Of a stretch of 64,000 nt of DNA, positions 53,402-61,099 are shown in pieces (the stretch's first letter is position 1; the number at the start of each line of letters is the position of its first letter). This DNA is from Negativicutes bacterium. GTDB lineage: Bacteria > Bacillota_C > Negativicutes > Sporomusales_B > JARLHX01. The stretch spans positions 62,001 to 126,000 of the forward strand of contig JARLHX010000280.1 in NCBI GenBank assembly GCA_031292035.1, given 5' to 3'. The position numbers and the translations under genes are program-made. The notes beneath the pieces were generated by a model. It searched no databases. It saw only the letters and a program-made list of their open reading frames with translations, and was not told where the DNA came from.

Positions 53402-53430
53402 ATTATAGCCCAAATTTAACCTCTGCGCAA
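53402..53430 (-). promoter_or_regulatory. Promoter of dinB
   Basis: TTGCGC (53430-53425), 17-bp spacer, TATAAT (53407-53402), just upstream of the SOS box. The -35 abuts the T run of the preceding terminator. Confidence 0.72.
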
Positions 53431-53460
53431 CAAAAAACCCCTGTAAGATTATTACAGGGG
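53431..53460 (-). terminator. Intrinsic terminator of the alpha/beta hydrolase gene
   Basis: 9-bp stem CCCCTGTAA/TTACAGGGG with a 5-base loop, then TTTTTTG on the minus strand. It ends the gene at 53521 before the dinB promoter. Confidence 0.88.
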
Positions 53461-53520
53461 GCTACTACTGCTTTTTGATTTCACCAGGCAACGTACTACA
53501 CTCGGTTTACAGCGATCATG

Positions 53521-54495
53521 CTATTCCCCAGCCTTGAAAAAGCTGGCGACTTCTTGCTGGAATAGCAAATGACCCTTCTGAAGGTGCATCATGTGACCGG
53601 CATCAGGAATAATCACATACCGTTTGTTAGGGTTGGGAAGTTGTTGAAAGAAGGGCAGCAGTCCATCCACGTCTGCGACATCATCATATTGCCCATGGAT
53701 GATCATCATGGGTACAGGGATTAGCCGTGGATTCACCATCGGCAAGATGGTGACCATATCCAGTTGCGGCCCGGTGGCGGTTCGCGTCTCGACTTGGACG
53801 GCAGCTTTAGCATAGGCGTCTATGACATCGACATCATTGGCTGTGGTTGGAGTCATCGAATAAAAACGAGGTTTCCAAGCTGCTTCGGGAATAACGAGGT
53901 AGGGATTAGCCCGGAAAATCTCAACTCGCGGCCGCCTCTTGGCAATGTCTGGGCTATTCACATGCATCTGCGCATAGCTGACATATTTCATTACCTTATC
54001 CGGATGAGCCATTACATACATGCCGCCATATTGTGTGCCCCATGACCAAGCCAGAAGGTTGATTTTGGAGGTGTTGCGCATCTTCAGGATATACTCGACA
54101 GTGGCGTTTAGGTCTTCGCTCGCCTGCGCAGTCGTCATGAGTCCTTCGGGATGAGTCGACCGGCCGAAACCGCGAGTATCCAACGCAAAAACGTCAAACC
54201 CTTGCTCTGCCAGAAAATCCATCAAGCTATATGACGGCTTGCCTGGCACCTGCAGGTCAAAGCTCTCCCTCCCTGCTGTCGCCGAACCGTGGGCTAAAAC
54301 AACAACAGGCTTTCCGTAAGAACTACCTTGGCACTTTTCCCAGACGTAAATATTGATACCGCTATTTTGTACCCAATGCTCGGTACCGACCAAATCACCG
54401 GTTGATGGAATAGCCCCTTCAGCGAAAACTACCGGACAAGCAACTACCAGAAATAGTAACAGGACCAAAAAACAACGACTTTTTAGCCTGGCCAT
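53521..54495 (-). CDS. Exported alpha/beta hydrolase
   Basis: A 324-residue protein with a signal peptide (about 1-25, cut near VFA-EG). The fold is visible from VVVLAHGSATAGRES. The nucleophile elbow is AWSWG rather than the usual GxSxG (LLAWSWGTQYGG); the later acid lies in GQYDDVAD and the histidine in DAGHMMH. It probably acts outside the cytoplasmic membrane on an ester or similar bond; the substrate is unknown. GGGAGGGGTCCTG precedes the ATG. It follows the TIM-barrel gene but is separated from it by a terminator. Confidence 0.85.
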   Translation of the reverse strand: MARLKSRCFLVLLLFLVVACPVVFAEGAIPSTGDLVGTEHWVQNSGINIYVWEKCQGSSYGKPVVVLAHGSATAGRESFDLQVPGKPSYSLMDFLAEQGFDVFALDTRGFGRSTHPEGLMTTAQASEDLNATVEYILKMRNTSKINLLAWSWGTQYGGMYVMAHPDKVMKYVSYAQMHVNSPDIAKRRPRVEIFRANPYLVIPEAAWKPRFYSMTPTTANDVDVIDAYAKAAVQVETRTATGPQLDMVTILPMVNPRLIPVPMMIIHGQYDDVADVDGLLPFFQQLPNPNKRYVIIPDAGHMMHLQKGHLLFQQEVASFFKAGE

Positions 54496-54593
54496 CAGGA
54501 CCCCTCCCTTATGATTTTTATGAATATTCTGGTATTTCTATTAATGTTTTGGAAAACCTGCTTTCCCAAGATGCAAGAACTGCATTTCCCCAT

Positions 54594-54631
54594 GAAAAAG
54601 CTCCCCGGATGATATGTTTCATCCGGGGAGC
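54594..54631 (-). terminator. Intrinsic terminator of the exported TIM-barrel gene
   Basis: 13-bp stem GCTCCCCGGATGA/TCATCCGGGGAGC with a 6-base loop and TTTTTC on the minus strand, 25 bp after the gene. Confidence 0.92.
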
Positions 54632-54655
54632 CACTAGCTTATTTCACAATAAAAT

Positions 54656-55606
54656 TTAGAAGTTTTTGAGCAAATAGTCAACGCTCTTTTCGTGATTGGC
54701 ATACGCCTGCTCCAGATTGTCGGCGTTGGCAAGCTCAATGGCAACATAGACTTTTCCTAATTTCGAGAGGGATGCAAAATAGACGTCAAAAGCCAGTTCA
54801 TTGCCATTGAGGTATTGAGCCGGCTTATGATTGATCGAAGTTTTCAAGTGGGAGTAGCCCATCTTGGTAACGTTGGCTTCAAAGAATTTCCGGACATCGG
54901 TCGGGGAATTTTCCACCCGGGATGTACAGAAGAAATTGGCCATATCCAGTTGGAGTCCGACATTGGCGTTCATTCCGCTCGGTCCAAACAGGTCAGAGGT
55001 TCCGAAAGTATTCACGCCATCGCCTGACAAACCTTCGTTGGCATTTTCAACCAAGAGAGTCATGCCAAAGGTCTTGGCGGTATTTGCAGCCTGGTTCAGG
55101 TTCGAAACCAACTGAGTGAACTCTGCGGAAGTCCAAAATTGTTTTTTGAGATCATTATTCATTTCATTGCCATTGGCGCCAGTCCTGACGTATTTCGGCC
55201 CGTCAAAAACCATCGCATTGGCTAACCCACGCGAAAACGCTTCAAAGTAATTGTCGTCAAGTCCGCCTACCCCCATCGCATAGACGACTTCAAGATTCTT
55301 TTGCTTTGCATAGGCGGCGAGTTCTTTGCAGTCACTCAGAGAGAGTTTTGCAGCAGGATCACGGATCTCGATGAAAGCAAATCCTTTTTGGCTGGCATAA
55401 TCCATAATTATTTTCAGATTGGGGACGGTAGGAGGAAGCCATTTGGAGAAATTCTGGCTGGTAAAGCCAATTTTCAAGTTGGGGTATTTGCTCATAACAA
55501 TCGGTTTCTCTGCGGCGTAAACACTGGCACCTGAAAGAAGAACGATCATAAACACAGCGGCTACCAGAAGGGCACAGGACCTTTTGAAAAATTGATTGAT
55601 GACCAT
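54656..55606 (-). CDS. Exported sugar-phosphate isomerase/epimerase-like TIM-barrel protein
   Basis: A 316-residue protein with a signal peptide (about 1-32, cut near VYA-AE). The rest resembles the AP-endonuclease-2/xylose-isomerase-like superfamily: NLKIGFTSQNFSKW, FAFIEIRDPAAKL, TLLVENANEGLSG, and GLQLDMANFFC. Typical metal residues are probably the E in LLVEN and D in LDMAN. Most relatives are cytoplasmic, so the signal peptide is notable. A good promoter lies upstream, so it is probably a single-gene unit. Confidence 0.82.
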   Translation of the reverse strand: MVINQFFKRSCALLVAAVFMIVLLSGASVYAAEKPIVMSKYPNLKIGFTSQNFSKWLPPTVPNLKIIMDYASQKGFAFIEIRDPAAKLSLSDCKELAAYAKQKNLEVVYAMGVGGLDDNYFEAFSRGLANAMVFDGPKYVRTGANGNEMNNDLKKQFWTSAEFTQLVSNLNQAANTAKTFGMTLLVENANEGLSGDGVNTFGTSDLFGPSGMNANVGLQLDMANFFCTSRVENSPTDVRKFFEANVTKMGYSHLKTSINHKPAQYLNGNELAFDVYFASLSKLGKVYVAIELANADNLEQAYANHEKSVDYLLKNF

Positions 55607-55651
55607 GATTTACCTCCCTATGTTTTTATAAGAGCATATCTGCCTAACTCC

Positions 55652-55680
55652 ATTATATGTCTTCAATTTAGGTCTTACAA
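55652..55680 (-). promoter_or_regulatory. Promoter of the exported TIM-barrel gene
   Basis: TTGTAA (55680-55675), 17-bp spacer, TATAAT (55657-55652). A GCCCT/AGGGC hairpin (55694-55708) lies just upstream. Confidence 0.65.
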
Positions 55681-55824
55681 TCACTGCATTAAAGCCCTAA
55701 CTCAGGGCATTATCCTCTTGAAGCGGCATAAGTAAAGGGTTTGAGGCCCATAAGGAGATGTTCCACAGAGTGGAAAGTTTTTAGAATATCCTGAAAATAT
55801 GGAATTTTTCCGTGAAAAATCAAT

Positions 55825-56310
55825 TTAATAGGTATCCCGATGATTAAACTCGGCCGCTTCCACCCAGTCATTGACATGGTTCAGCATATCAATAATGGTA
55901 TCAATCACTTCGACATGTTTCTCTTCCTCATGCCGAAGTTTTTCGCAAATCATTTTCGCCTCTTGCCCTACGGCATTTTCCTTTAGTTTTAGATATAGCT
56001 CCACACTCTCTTTTTCTTTTGCTAGCGCTGCCTGATATACATCAATTTGTTCTTTCTTTAGGGTGAGAATAGACTCTTTATTTTTGTTGCTGGCAAAAAT
56101 ACTTTGTATATTGTTTAAAGAAGGATCAGCCTCAATATAGTTCCAAATTTCTTTTTTAGCCGCCTGAATAATTTTGTAATGACGTTGCTCATCGTCTGCA
56201 AGACCTTCTAAAACCGGTTTTAACTCCGCATATTTTACTTTTGTGGCAAGATCTCGATAATATTTTTCACCCTCCAATTCCATTTTTAACGCAAACTCAA
56301 AAATATCCAT
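55825..56310 (-). CDS. Ferritin-like (rubrerythrin-type) diiron protein
   Basis: A 161-residue four-helix protein. Paired metal motifs are seen in LKMELEGEKYY with DDEQRHYK, and in AKEKESVELY with HEEEKH. There is no rubredoxin-like CxxC domain, so it is the erythrin form. Such proteins reduce peroxide or store iron in anaerobes. The ATG at 56310 follows GAGGAGG. The gene stands alone. Confidence 0.88.
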   Translation of the reverse strand: MDIFEFALKMELEGEKYYRDLATKVKYAELKPVLEGLADDEQRHYKIIQAAKKEIWNYIEADPSLNNIQSIFASNKNKESILTLKKEQIDVYQAALAKEKESVELYLKLKENAVGQEAKMICEKLRHEEEKHVEVIDTIIDMLNHVNDWVEAAEFNHRDTY

Positions 56311-56545
56311 GATCAAGCCTCCTCATTGATTCACTCTCTTCTATCGTTTTAAACACCGCTACCTTCTATTCCTGCATTTCTGCCACATTATTCCGTTCCT
56401 TGTCACAGCACACGTAGAGTCCCTATTTAGCCAGTAATGAGAAAAATATTATACCAACATCTTACTTTTTTCTGGTAACAAGCTGAGGATGGTGGTAAAA
56501 TGTAAAATCATACTCGTACTTTCGGATAGAATATGCAGGTGTTTT

Positions 56546-57751
56546 ATGGAAATTTGGAAGAAAAATCTTTGGGCATGCTGGTTTGGGGCGTTTATTGTAT
56601 CGTCAGGAATGAGCCAAATGGCTCCGATGCTGCCACTTTATATCGATCACCTTGGTATCCATGATACTGCAAGTATTGCAAAATGGTCGGGAATTGCCTT
56701 TGGCAGTACTTTTATCAGTTTGGCAATTTTTTCTCCTATATGGGGCGATTTTGCGGATAAATATGGGCGAAAATCGATGATTTTGCGGGCGAGCCTCGGC
56801 TTATCGATCATTGTGACCTGCATGGGTTTCGTACATGACGTATATCAATTGACAGGGCTGCGAATACTCCAGGGCGTTCTTTCCGGCTACCAATCGGCAG
56901 TGGTTACCTTAGTTGCCACGCAAACCCCACAGGAACGGTCCGGCTGGGCCTTAGGAGTCCTGTTCAGCGGGCAGGTCGGGGGAACCTTGCTAGGACCTTT
57001 TATCGGCGGCTACCTGGCGGAAACCATCGGGTTTCGGGAGGATTTCATTATCGTCGGCATCCTGTGTTTCATTGCGTTTATCGCCTCGTTCTTCTTTATA
57101 AAAGAAGAAAAGATTACTGTAACTAAAAATACGATTAATTTTAGTGAACTTTGGCGCTGTATCCCCAATCGTACGATAACAATAAGCTTATTTTTTTCAA
57201 CCTTCGTCATGCAACTGGCTCTTATGTCGGTACAGCCGATTATTACCGTCTATATTACCCAATTATCTTCAGACACGTCGCATATTGCGCTGATATCAGG
57301 CGCTGTTTTCGCTGCTGCCGGACTTGCAAGCATTCTTTTTGCTCCCAAATTAGGAAAAATTGCCGATCGTGTCGGGCCGCAAAAGGTGTTGTTGGCAGCG
57401 TTGATTGTCGCGGGATTGATTTTCTTTCCCCAAGCATTTGTTACGAGCCCTTGGCAACTCGGGATGCTATATTTTTTATTGGGAATCGCTACCGCCGGCC
57501 TGGTACCTTCTATTAATAACTTGCTCAAACGAAGTATCCCTGATTTGATTGCCGGCCGGACTTTTGGCTATAACCAGTCGGCACAATTTATCGGCATGTT
57601 CATCGGCGCAGTGCTCGGCGGGCAAATCGCAGCTACAATCGGTATCCGCTACGTATTTTTCTTTAGCGGAACACTGTTGTTGGTAAATGCAATTTGGGTA
57701 TATCATACGATATACAAGCAAATGAATGTTGATTGTCCAATGAAAAGCTAA
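56546..57751 (+). CDS. MFS efflux transporter (drug:H+ antiporter type)
   Basis: A 401-residue membrane protein with about 12 hydrophobic segments. The MFS loop motif is GDFADKYGRKSMIL between segments 2 and 3, and the segment-5 motif is SGQVGGTLLGPFIGG, typical of drug antiporters. The substrate is unknown. AGGTG precedes the ATG; an in-frame start 19 codons upstream has no site. It is a single-gene unit closed by a strong terminator. Confidence 0.9.
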   Translation: MEIWKKNLWACWFGAFIVSSGMSQMAPMLPLYIDHLGIHDTASIAKWSGIAFGSTFISLAIFSPIWGDFADKYGRKSMILRASLGLSIIVTCMGFVHDVYQLTGLRILQGVLSGYQSAVVTLVATQTPQERSGWALGVLFSGQVGGTLLGPFIGGYLAETIGFREDFIIVGILCFIAFIASFFFIKEEKITVTKNTINFSELWRCIPNRTITISLFFSTFVMQLALMSVQPIITVYITQLSSDTSHIALISGAVFAAAGLASILFAPKLGKIADRVGPQKVLLAALIVAGLIFFPQAFVTSPWQLGMLYFLLGIATAGLVPSINNLLKRSIPDLIAGRTFGYNQSAQFIGMFIGAVLGGQIAATIGIRYVFFFSGTLLLVNAIWVYHTIYKQMNVDCPMKS

Positions 57752-57794
57752 CTTTCAGAAACGGCAGTCGCTATTTGCCTATATGGCCCAAAAG

Positions 57795-57826
57795 AGAAAA
57801 CCGGGGAACTAATTCCCCGGTTTTCT
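57795..57826. terminator. Bidirectional terminator between MFS and L,D-transpeptidase genes
   Basis: 14-bp stem AGAAAACCGGGGAA/TTCCCCGGTTTTCT with a 4-base loop, between two convergent genes. Confidence 0.92.
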
Positions 57827-57855
57827 GCGTGCGATGTCTTCTCTTATGCATTTGT

Positions 57856-58209
57856 TTACATGACACCACTGACTGTATCGACGATCTTAACCGGAGTACC
57901 TATCTCTACAATCCGGGCTAATTCAGCGGCATCCTGGTTATACATCCGGATACACCCATGGGAAACGATGTGCCCAATAGAAGCAGGATCATTTGTTCCA
58001 TGAATTCCATAGTGGGGTGCACTCAGTCCCATCCACACGACGCCGAATGGCCCCCCTGGCTTTGAGGTCTTACTGACTATCGTAAAGGTTCCAGTGGGCG
58101 TCGGTGTGAGCATTCTCCCGATACCAACAGCGTATTTTTTCCGGAGAAGGCCATTTTCATACAGTATCAATTGGCGAACCGCTAAATTGACGGTAATGGA
58201 GTGTGTCAT
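57856..58209 (-). CDS. L,D-transpeptidase (YkuD domain only)
   Basis: A 117-residue protein consisting of just a YkuD catalytic domain. The active-site region reads HGTNDPASIGHIVSHGCIRM, with His70, His84 and nucleophile Cys86. L,D-transpeptidases make 3-3 peptidoglycan cross-links or attach proteins to the wall. No signal peptide or LysM is visible (the protein begins MTHSITVNLAVRQLIL), which is unusual for this group. In a spore former it could act inside the mother cell, but this is inference. Confidence 0.9.
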   Translation of the reverse strand: MTHSITVNLAVRQLILYENGLLRKKYAVGIGRMLTPTPTGTFTIVSKTSKPGGPFGVVWMGLSAPHYGIHGTNDPASIGHIVSHGCIRMYNQDAAELARIVEIGTPVKIVDTVSGVM

Positions 58210-58324
58210 ACTTTCACCTCTACGTCATTTTATGATGATGAAAAGGAAAATGTATAATTATCTAATCCGCCCATTACCTGTCCCTTGTCCTTCTCGGCAT
58301 ACTCGACAGCCCGATACAGGCTGA

Positions 58325-58438
58325 TTAGTCCGTAAATCTTCCGAAGGCATAATCGCAACCCAGGCAAATTAAGACACCGTGGTAATCAAAATACCGATTC
58401 CCACACCGTTCGCACATATCTGCAGGGGTCTTATCCAT
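58325..58438 (-). CDS. 37-residue zinc ribbon protein
   Basis: A very short but well-supported gene. The start codon is preceded by GGAGGTGCGAGAG, and the protein contains two CxxC knuckles (CERC and CLGC) 15 residues apart, within ADMCERCGNRYF and LICLGCDYAFGR. This fits a one-zinc ribbon. I know no function for it. It lies between the L,D-transpeptidase gene, on the same strand, and the Cys-rich gene on the other strand. Confidence 0.68.
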   Translation of the reverse strand: MDKTPADMCERCGNRYFDYHGVLICLGCDYAFGRFTD

Positions 58439-58577
58439 CTCTCGCACCTCCTACAATAATGTATGCTATCGCTTTCAATCCTACTACGGAGAACGCCCGT
58501 CAACCGAACAGCATTCGGCAGATGTCAGCTGGAAATATAAACTGCTCCAGAAAACTTGCACAACCTAAAAGGGATAG

Positions 58578-58637
58578 GGTACATAAATAACCTGTACCAG
58601 ACTGTCGACCAAGTATTGTCGACGGTCTTATTTTTTG
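58578..58637 (+). promoter_or_regulatory. Two hairpins and T run in the leader of the Cys-rich gene
   Basis: Hairpin GGTACA/TGTACC (58578-58598) is followed by a 10-bp stem GACTGTCGAC/GTCGACGGTC (58600-58627) and TTATTTTTTG. On the plus strand this is a normal intrinsic terminator, yet no plus-strand gene ends here. It lies about 85 bp before the Cys-rich gene start, so it may be an attenuator. Confidence 0.55.
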
Positions 58638-58721
58638 CAGTATTTGAACACCATCGTACCATTTTAAATCTGACGCCATATTATGTAATAGAAACTCCCT
58701 CAATAATCTGGAGGTGTCGAA

Positions 58722-58979
58722 ATGTATTACGGATACAATTATATGAACTGCCCCCCCAGCTCCCCTCCATGCTACAAGCCGATAAAATGCCTTAAATGCA
58801 CCTGTTTTGTATGCCCTCACCGTATGACATGCAAAAAATGTGTAAAATGCTGGCATAAGCAGTATTTTAAGTGCGAGATCTGCGAAAAGATGGCAAGCTG
58901 CGAGCCGAGCTGTGAGTCCATGACAAGTTGTGAATCCATGTCTAGCTGCGAAACCATGAAGGGAAAATGGAACTACTAG
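58722..58979 (+). CDS. Cysteine-rich small protein (spore-coat-like)
   Basis: An 85-residue protein with 15 cysteines. It has a Tyr/Asn/Pro start (MYYGYNYMNCPP), a middle part with repeated CxxC pairs (KCLKC, KKCVKC, KCEICEK), and a C-terminal near-repeat of SCESM units (SCEPSCESMTSCESMSSCETM in all but its last residues). GGAGGTGTCGAA precedes the ATG. The make-up suggests a cross-linked coat or metal-binding protein; a spore link is inferred from composition only. Confidence 0.75.
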   Translation: MYYGYNYMNCPPSSPPCYKPIKCLKCTCFVCPHRMTCKKCVKCWHKQYFKCEICEKMASCEPSCESMTSCESMSSCETMKGKWNY

Positions 58980-59002
58980 TTATCCGTTGACCGAAGGCAA
59001 AG

Positions 59003-59035
59003 AAAAGGACAGGCAAAAAAACCTGTCCTTTTTAG
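59003..59035 (+). terminator. Intrinsic terminator of the Cys-rich gene
   Basis: 11-bp stem AAAAGGACAGG/CCTGTCCTTTT with an 8-base loop and a T run, 23 bp after the stop. Confidence 0.88.
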
Positions 59036-59174
59036 TTTGCAACAGTCGCCTCGTCCACTCCCTTTTCGTCCCGCGCTACCGAGATTATTATTAAATTGTA
59101 GAAAGTTGTCTGCCTCAATGATAAGATTAAGAAAAACATCAAAATATAAACTACTTGCTTATGGAGGAATTCAG

Positions 59175-60863
59175 ATGCAATTGATGCCATATCCAGTTAT
59201 TGTACAAGCATTGGCAGACAATGATATTGCAAAAATACAAAAAGGTCGCAAGACCTGTCTTGCTATTTTAAAGCATAGCCCTGATCATCTTATTTGTTTG
59301 CGTCTGATTGCTGAAATTGACTATCAAGCTGGTCGTTTTGAACAAGCAGAAAAGTGGTTGGGGCAAGCGTTGAAGCTTGAACCTGATTCTGAAGAATTGA
59401 ACTTCAATTATGCGCTTACCCTTGTCAAACAGAAGAAATATGCCGAAGCCTTAGCTGTTTCACAACATAGAGTGCGGACAAATCCTCACCAGGCTGAGGC
59501 CTTTTTTCACCTGGGGATAATCTATGAGGAAGCCGGTCAACGCACTGATGCAATTGCGGCTTATCAAACCGCCCTCCAGTTGGCACCTGATGATATCGAG
59601 TCATTACATCGGCTTGGCACGGCATTGATGACTGCTGACAAATTAGCAGAAGCTGAACAATGCTTTCGGCGCATAATAGCACTCGATCCAAATGACGCAG
59701 ATGCGCTGAATTGTCTTGGAAACATCGCAAACTGTCAAGGCCAGTTTGACCATAGTATTGCCTTCTATAAACAGGCGTTAGCACTTCGGCCAAACTATCC
59801 GATACCGCTTGGTAATTTGGCGACAGCCTTAGAATCGGCAGGCAAGTTAACCGAAGCAATTGCGGTATATCGTCAGTCTATTGCATTAGATCCCGAATGT
59901 CTGAAGCCTCAGTTCAATCTGGCACTGTCTCTTTTAGCCAACGGCCAAATGGACGAAGGGTGGCGTGCATTCGAAAAGAGAACCGAACTGATTCAGCTTT
60001 TCGCCGACAGACAGGAAATAACAAAACCACTCTGGCGCGGTGAGGCTGGCAACGGTCAGACTGTATTAATAAGAGCCGAGCAGGGATATGGTGATACTAT
60101 TCAGTTTTGCCGTTATATGCCATTGGTGGCGGCACGCGGATACCAGGTCATACTGGAGGTGCAGCCGCCATTAGTAAGACTTCTGACGTCGCTCTCGGGA
60201 CCGCAGCAAGTTGTTGCTTACGGTGATCCTTTACCAGCTGTCGACTATTATTGCCCGCTGATGAGTCTGCCGTTTGTCTTTCACACACAGTTAGAAACAA
60301 TACCCGACAAGATACCCTACCTCACTGTGCCTAAAGAGAGCAGGGATGAATGGCAGCAGCGTATGCCTGCCGCTGAACACACTCCGCTTAAAGTTGGTAT
60401 CGCGTGGGCGGGAAAGCAACGTAACGCTTCACTGGAACTGGCAGTCACAGACCGCAGACGATCAATCGATCCTTCTTTATTTGCCCCCCTCCTGGCAGTT
60501 CCAGGTATACAGTTTTATAGTCTGCAAAAAATGGGGCCGGAAGCCCCTGCAGAATTTGCTTTCATTGACATGATGGCTGAATGTGATGATTTTTCTGATA
60601 CCGCAGCATTAATCATGAATCTTGATCTTGTGATCAGTGTTGATACAGCAGTAGCTCATCTTGCTGGCGCTCTGGGTAAAAAAGTATGGCTATTAAACCG
60701 TTTTGACAGTTGCTGGCGTTGGCTGAGACTACGGGATGACAGTCCCTGGTATCCGACGCTACGCATATTCCGCCAGCCACAGCCCGGCGACTGGCATAGT
60801 GTCATCCTATCTGTGCAAAAGGAGCTGAAAAAATCAAGGGAAGAAGTTCTGCGTTATATGTAA
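59175..60863 (+). CDS. TPR protein with GT9-like C-terminal domain
   Basis: A 562-residue protein. About seven tetratricopeptide repeats fill residues 30-275, with recurring A-LxLxP-D/N motifs such as ALQLAPDDIESL and IIALDPNDADAL. The C-terminal ~280 residues resemble ADP-heptose transferase-like (GT9) domains: RAEQGYGDTIQFCRY, then LDLVISVDTAVAHLAGALG. This design is common in Proteobacteria. GGAGGAATTCAG precedes the ATG. It could modify surface glycans or proteins; the acceptor is unknown. Confidence 0.85.
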   Translation: MQLMPYPVIVQALADNDIAKIQKGRKTCLAILKHSPDHLICLRLIAEIDYQAGRFEQAEKWLGQALKLEPDSEELNFNYALTLVKQKKYAEALAVSQHRVRTNPHQAEAFFHLGIIYEEAGQRTDAIAAYQTALQLAPDDIESLHRLGTALMTADKLAEAEQCFRRIIALDPNDADALNCLGNIANCQGQFDHSIAFYKQALALRPNYPIPLGNLATALESAGKLTEAIAVYRQSIALDPECLKPQFNLALSLLANGQMDEGWRAFEKRTELIQLFADRQEITKPLWRGEAGNGQTVLIRAEQGYGDTIQFCRYMPLVAARGYQVILEVQPPLVRLLTSLSGPQQVVAYGDPLPAVDYYCPLMSLPFVFHTQLETIPDKIPYLTVPKESRDEWQQRMPAAEHTPLKVGIAWAGKQRNASLELAVTDRRRSIDPSLFAPLLAVPGIQFYSLQKMGPEAPAEFAFIDMMAECDDFSDTAALIMNLDLVISVDTAVAHLAGALGKKVWLLNRFDSCWRWLRLRDDSPWYPTLRIFRQPQPGDWHSVILSVQKELKKSREEVLRYM

Positions 60864-60942
60864 ACATTGTTTCACTGGCTATATGGAAAGAACTCTTTAT
60901 AAAAATAGCTTTGTACAATAAGTTCCTTCGGCTAATAAAGTT

Positions 60943-60981
60943 AAACAGGTACTTGTCTATACCGACAAGTACCTGTTTTTT
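60943..60981 (+). terminator. Intrinsic terminator of the TPR/GT9 gene
   Basis: 15-bp stem AAACAGGTACTTGTC/GACAAGTACCTGTTT with a 6-base loop and a T run, 80 bp past the stop. Confidence 0.9.
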
Positions 60982-61099
60982 ACACGCCCAAAACTCGTTC
61001 ACATTGCTGCTCAATCACATTCGAATCCTGGCATCCGGCCAAAGAAAAGACCACCGTGCCTAAGACTTGAAAGGATACGACAGGTATAGACCAGTTGAG

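Noticed and set aside
58500..58856. 118-codon minus frame opposite the Cys-rich gene
   Set aside because: It runs through the terminator hairpin and against a plus-strand gene with a strong ribosome-binding site.
58880..58970. Short tandem repeats at the end of the Cys-rich gene as a CRISPR or minisatellite
   Set aside because: They are in-frame codon repeats inside a gene, too short and too uneven for a CRISPR array.
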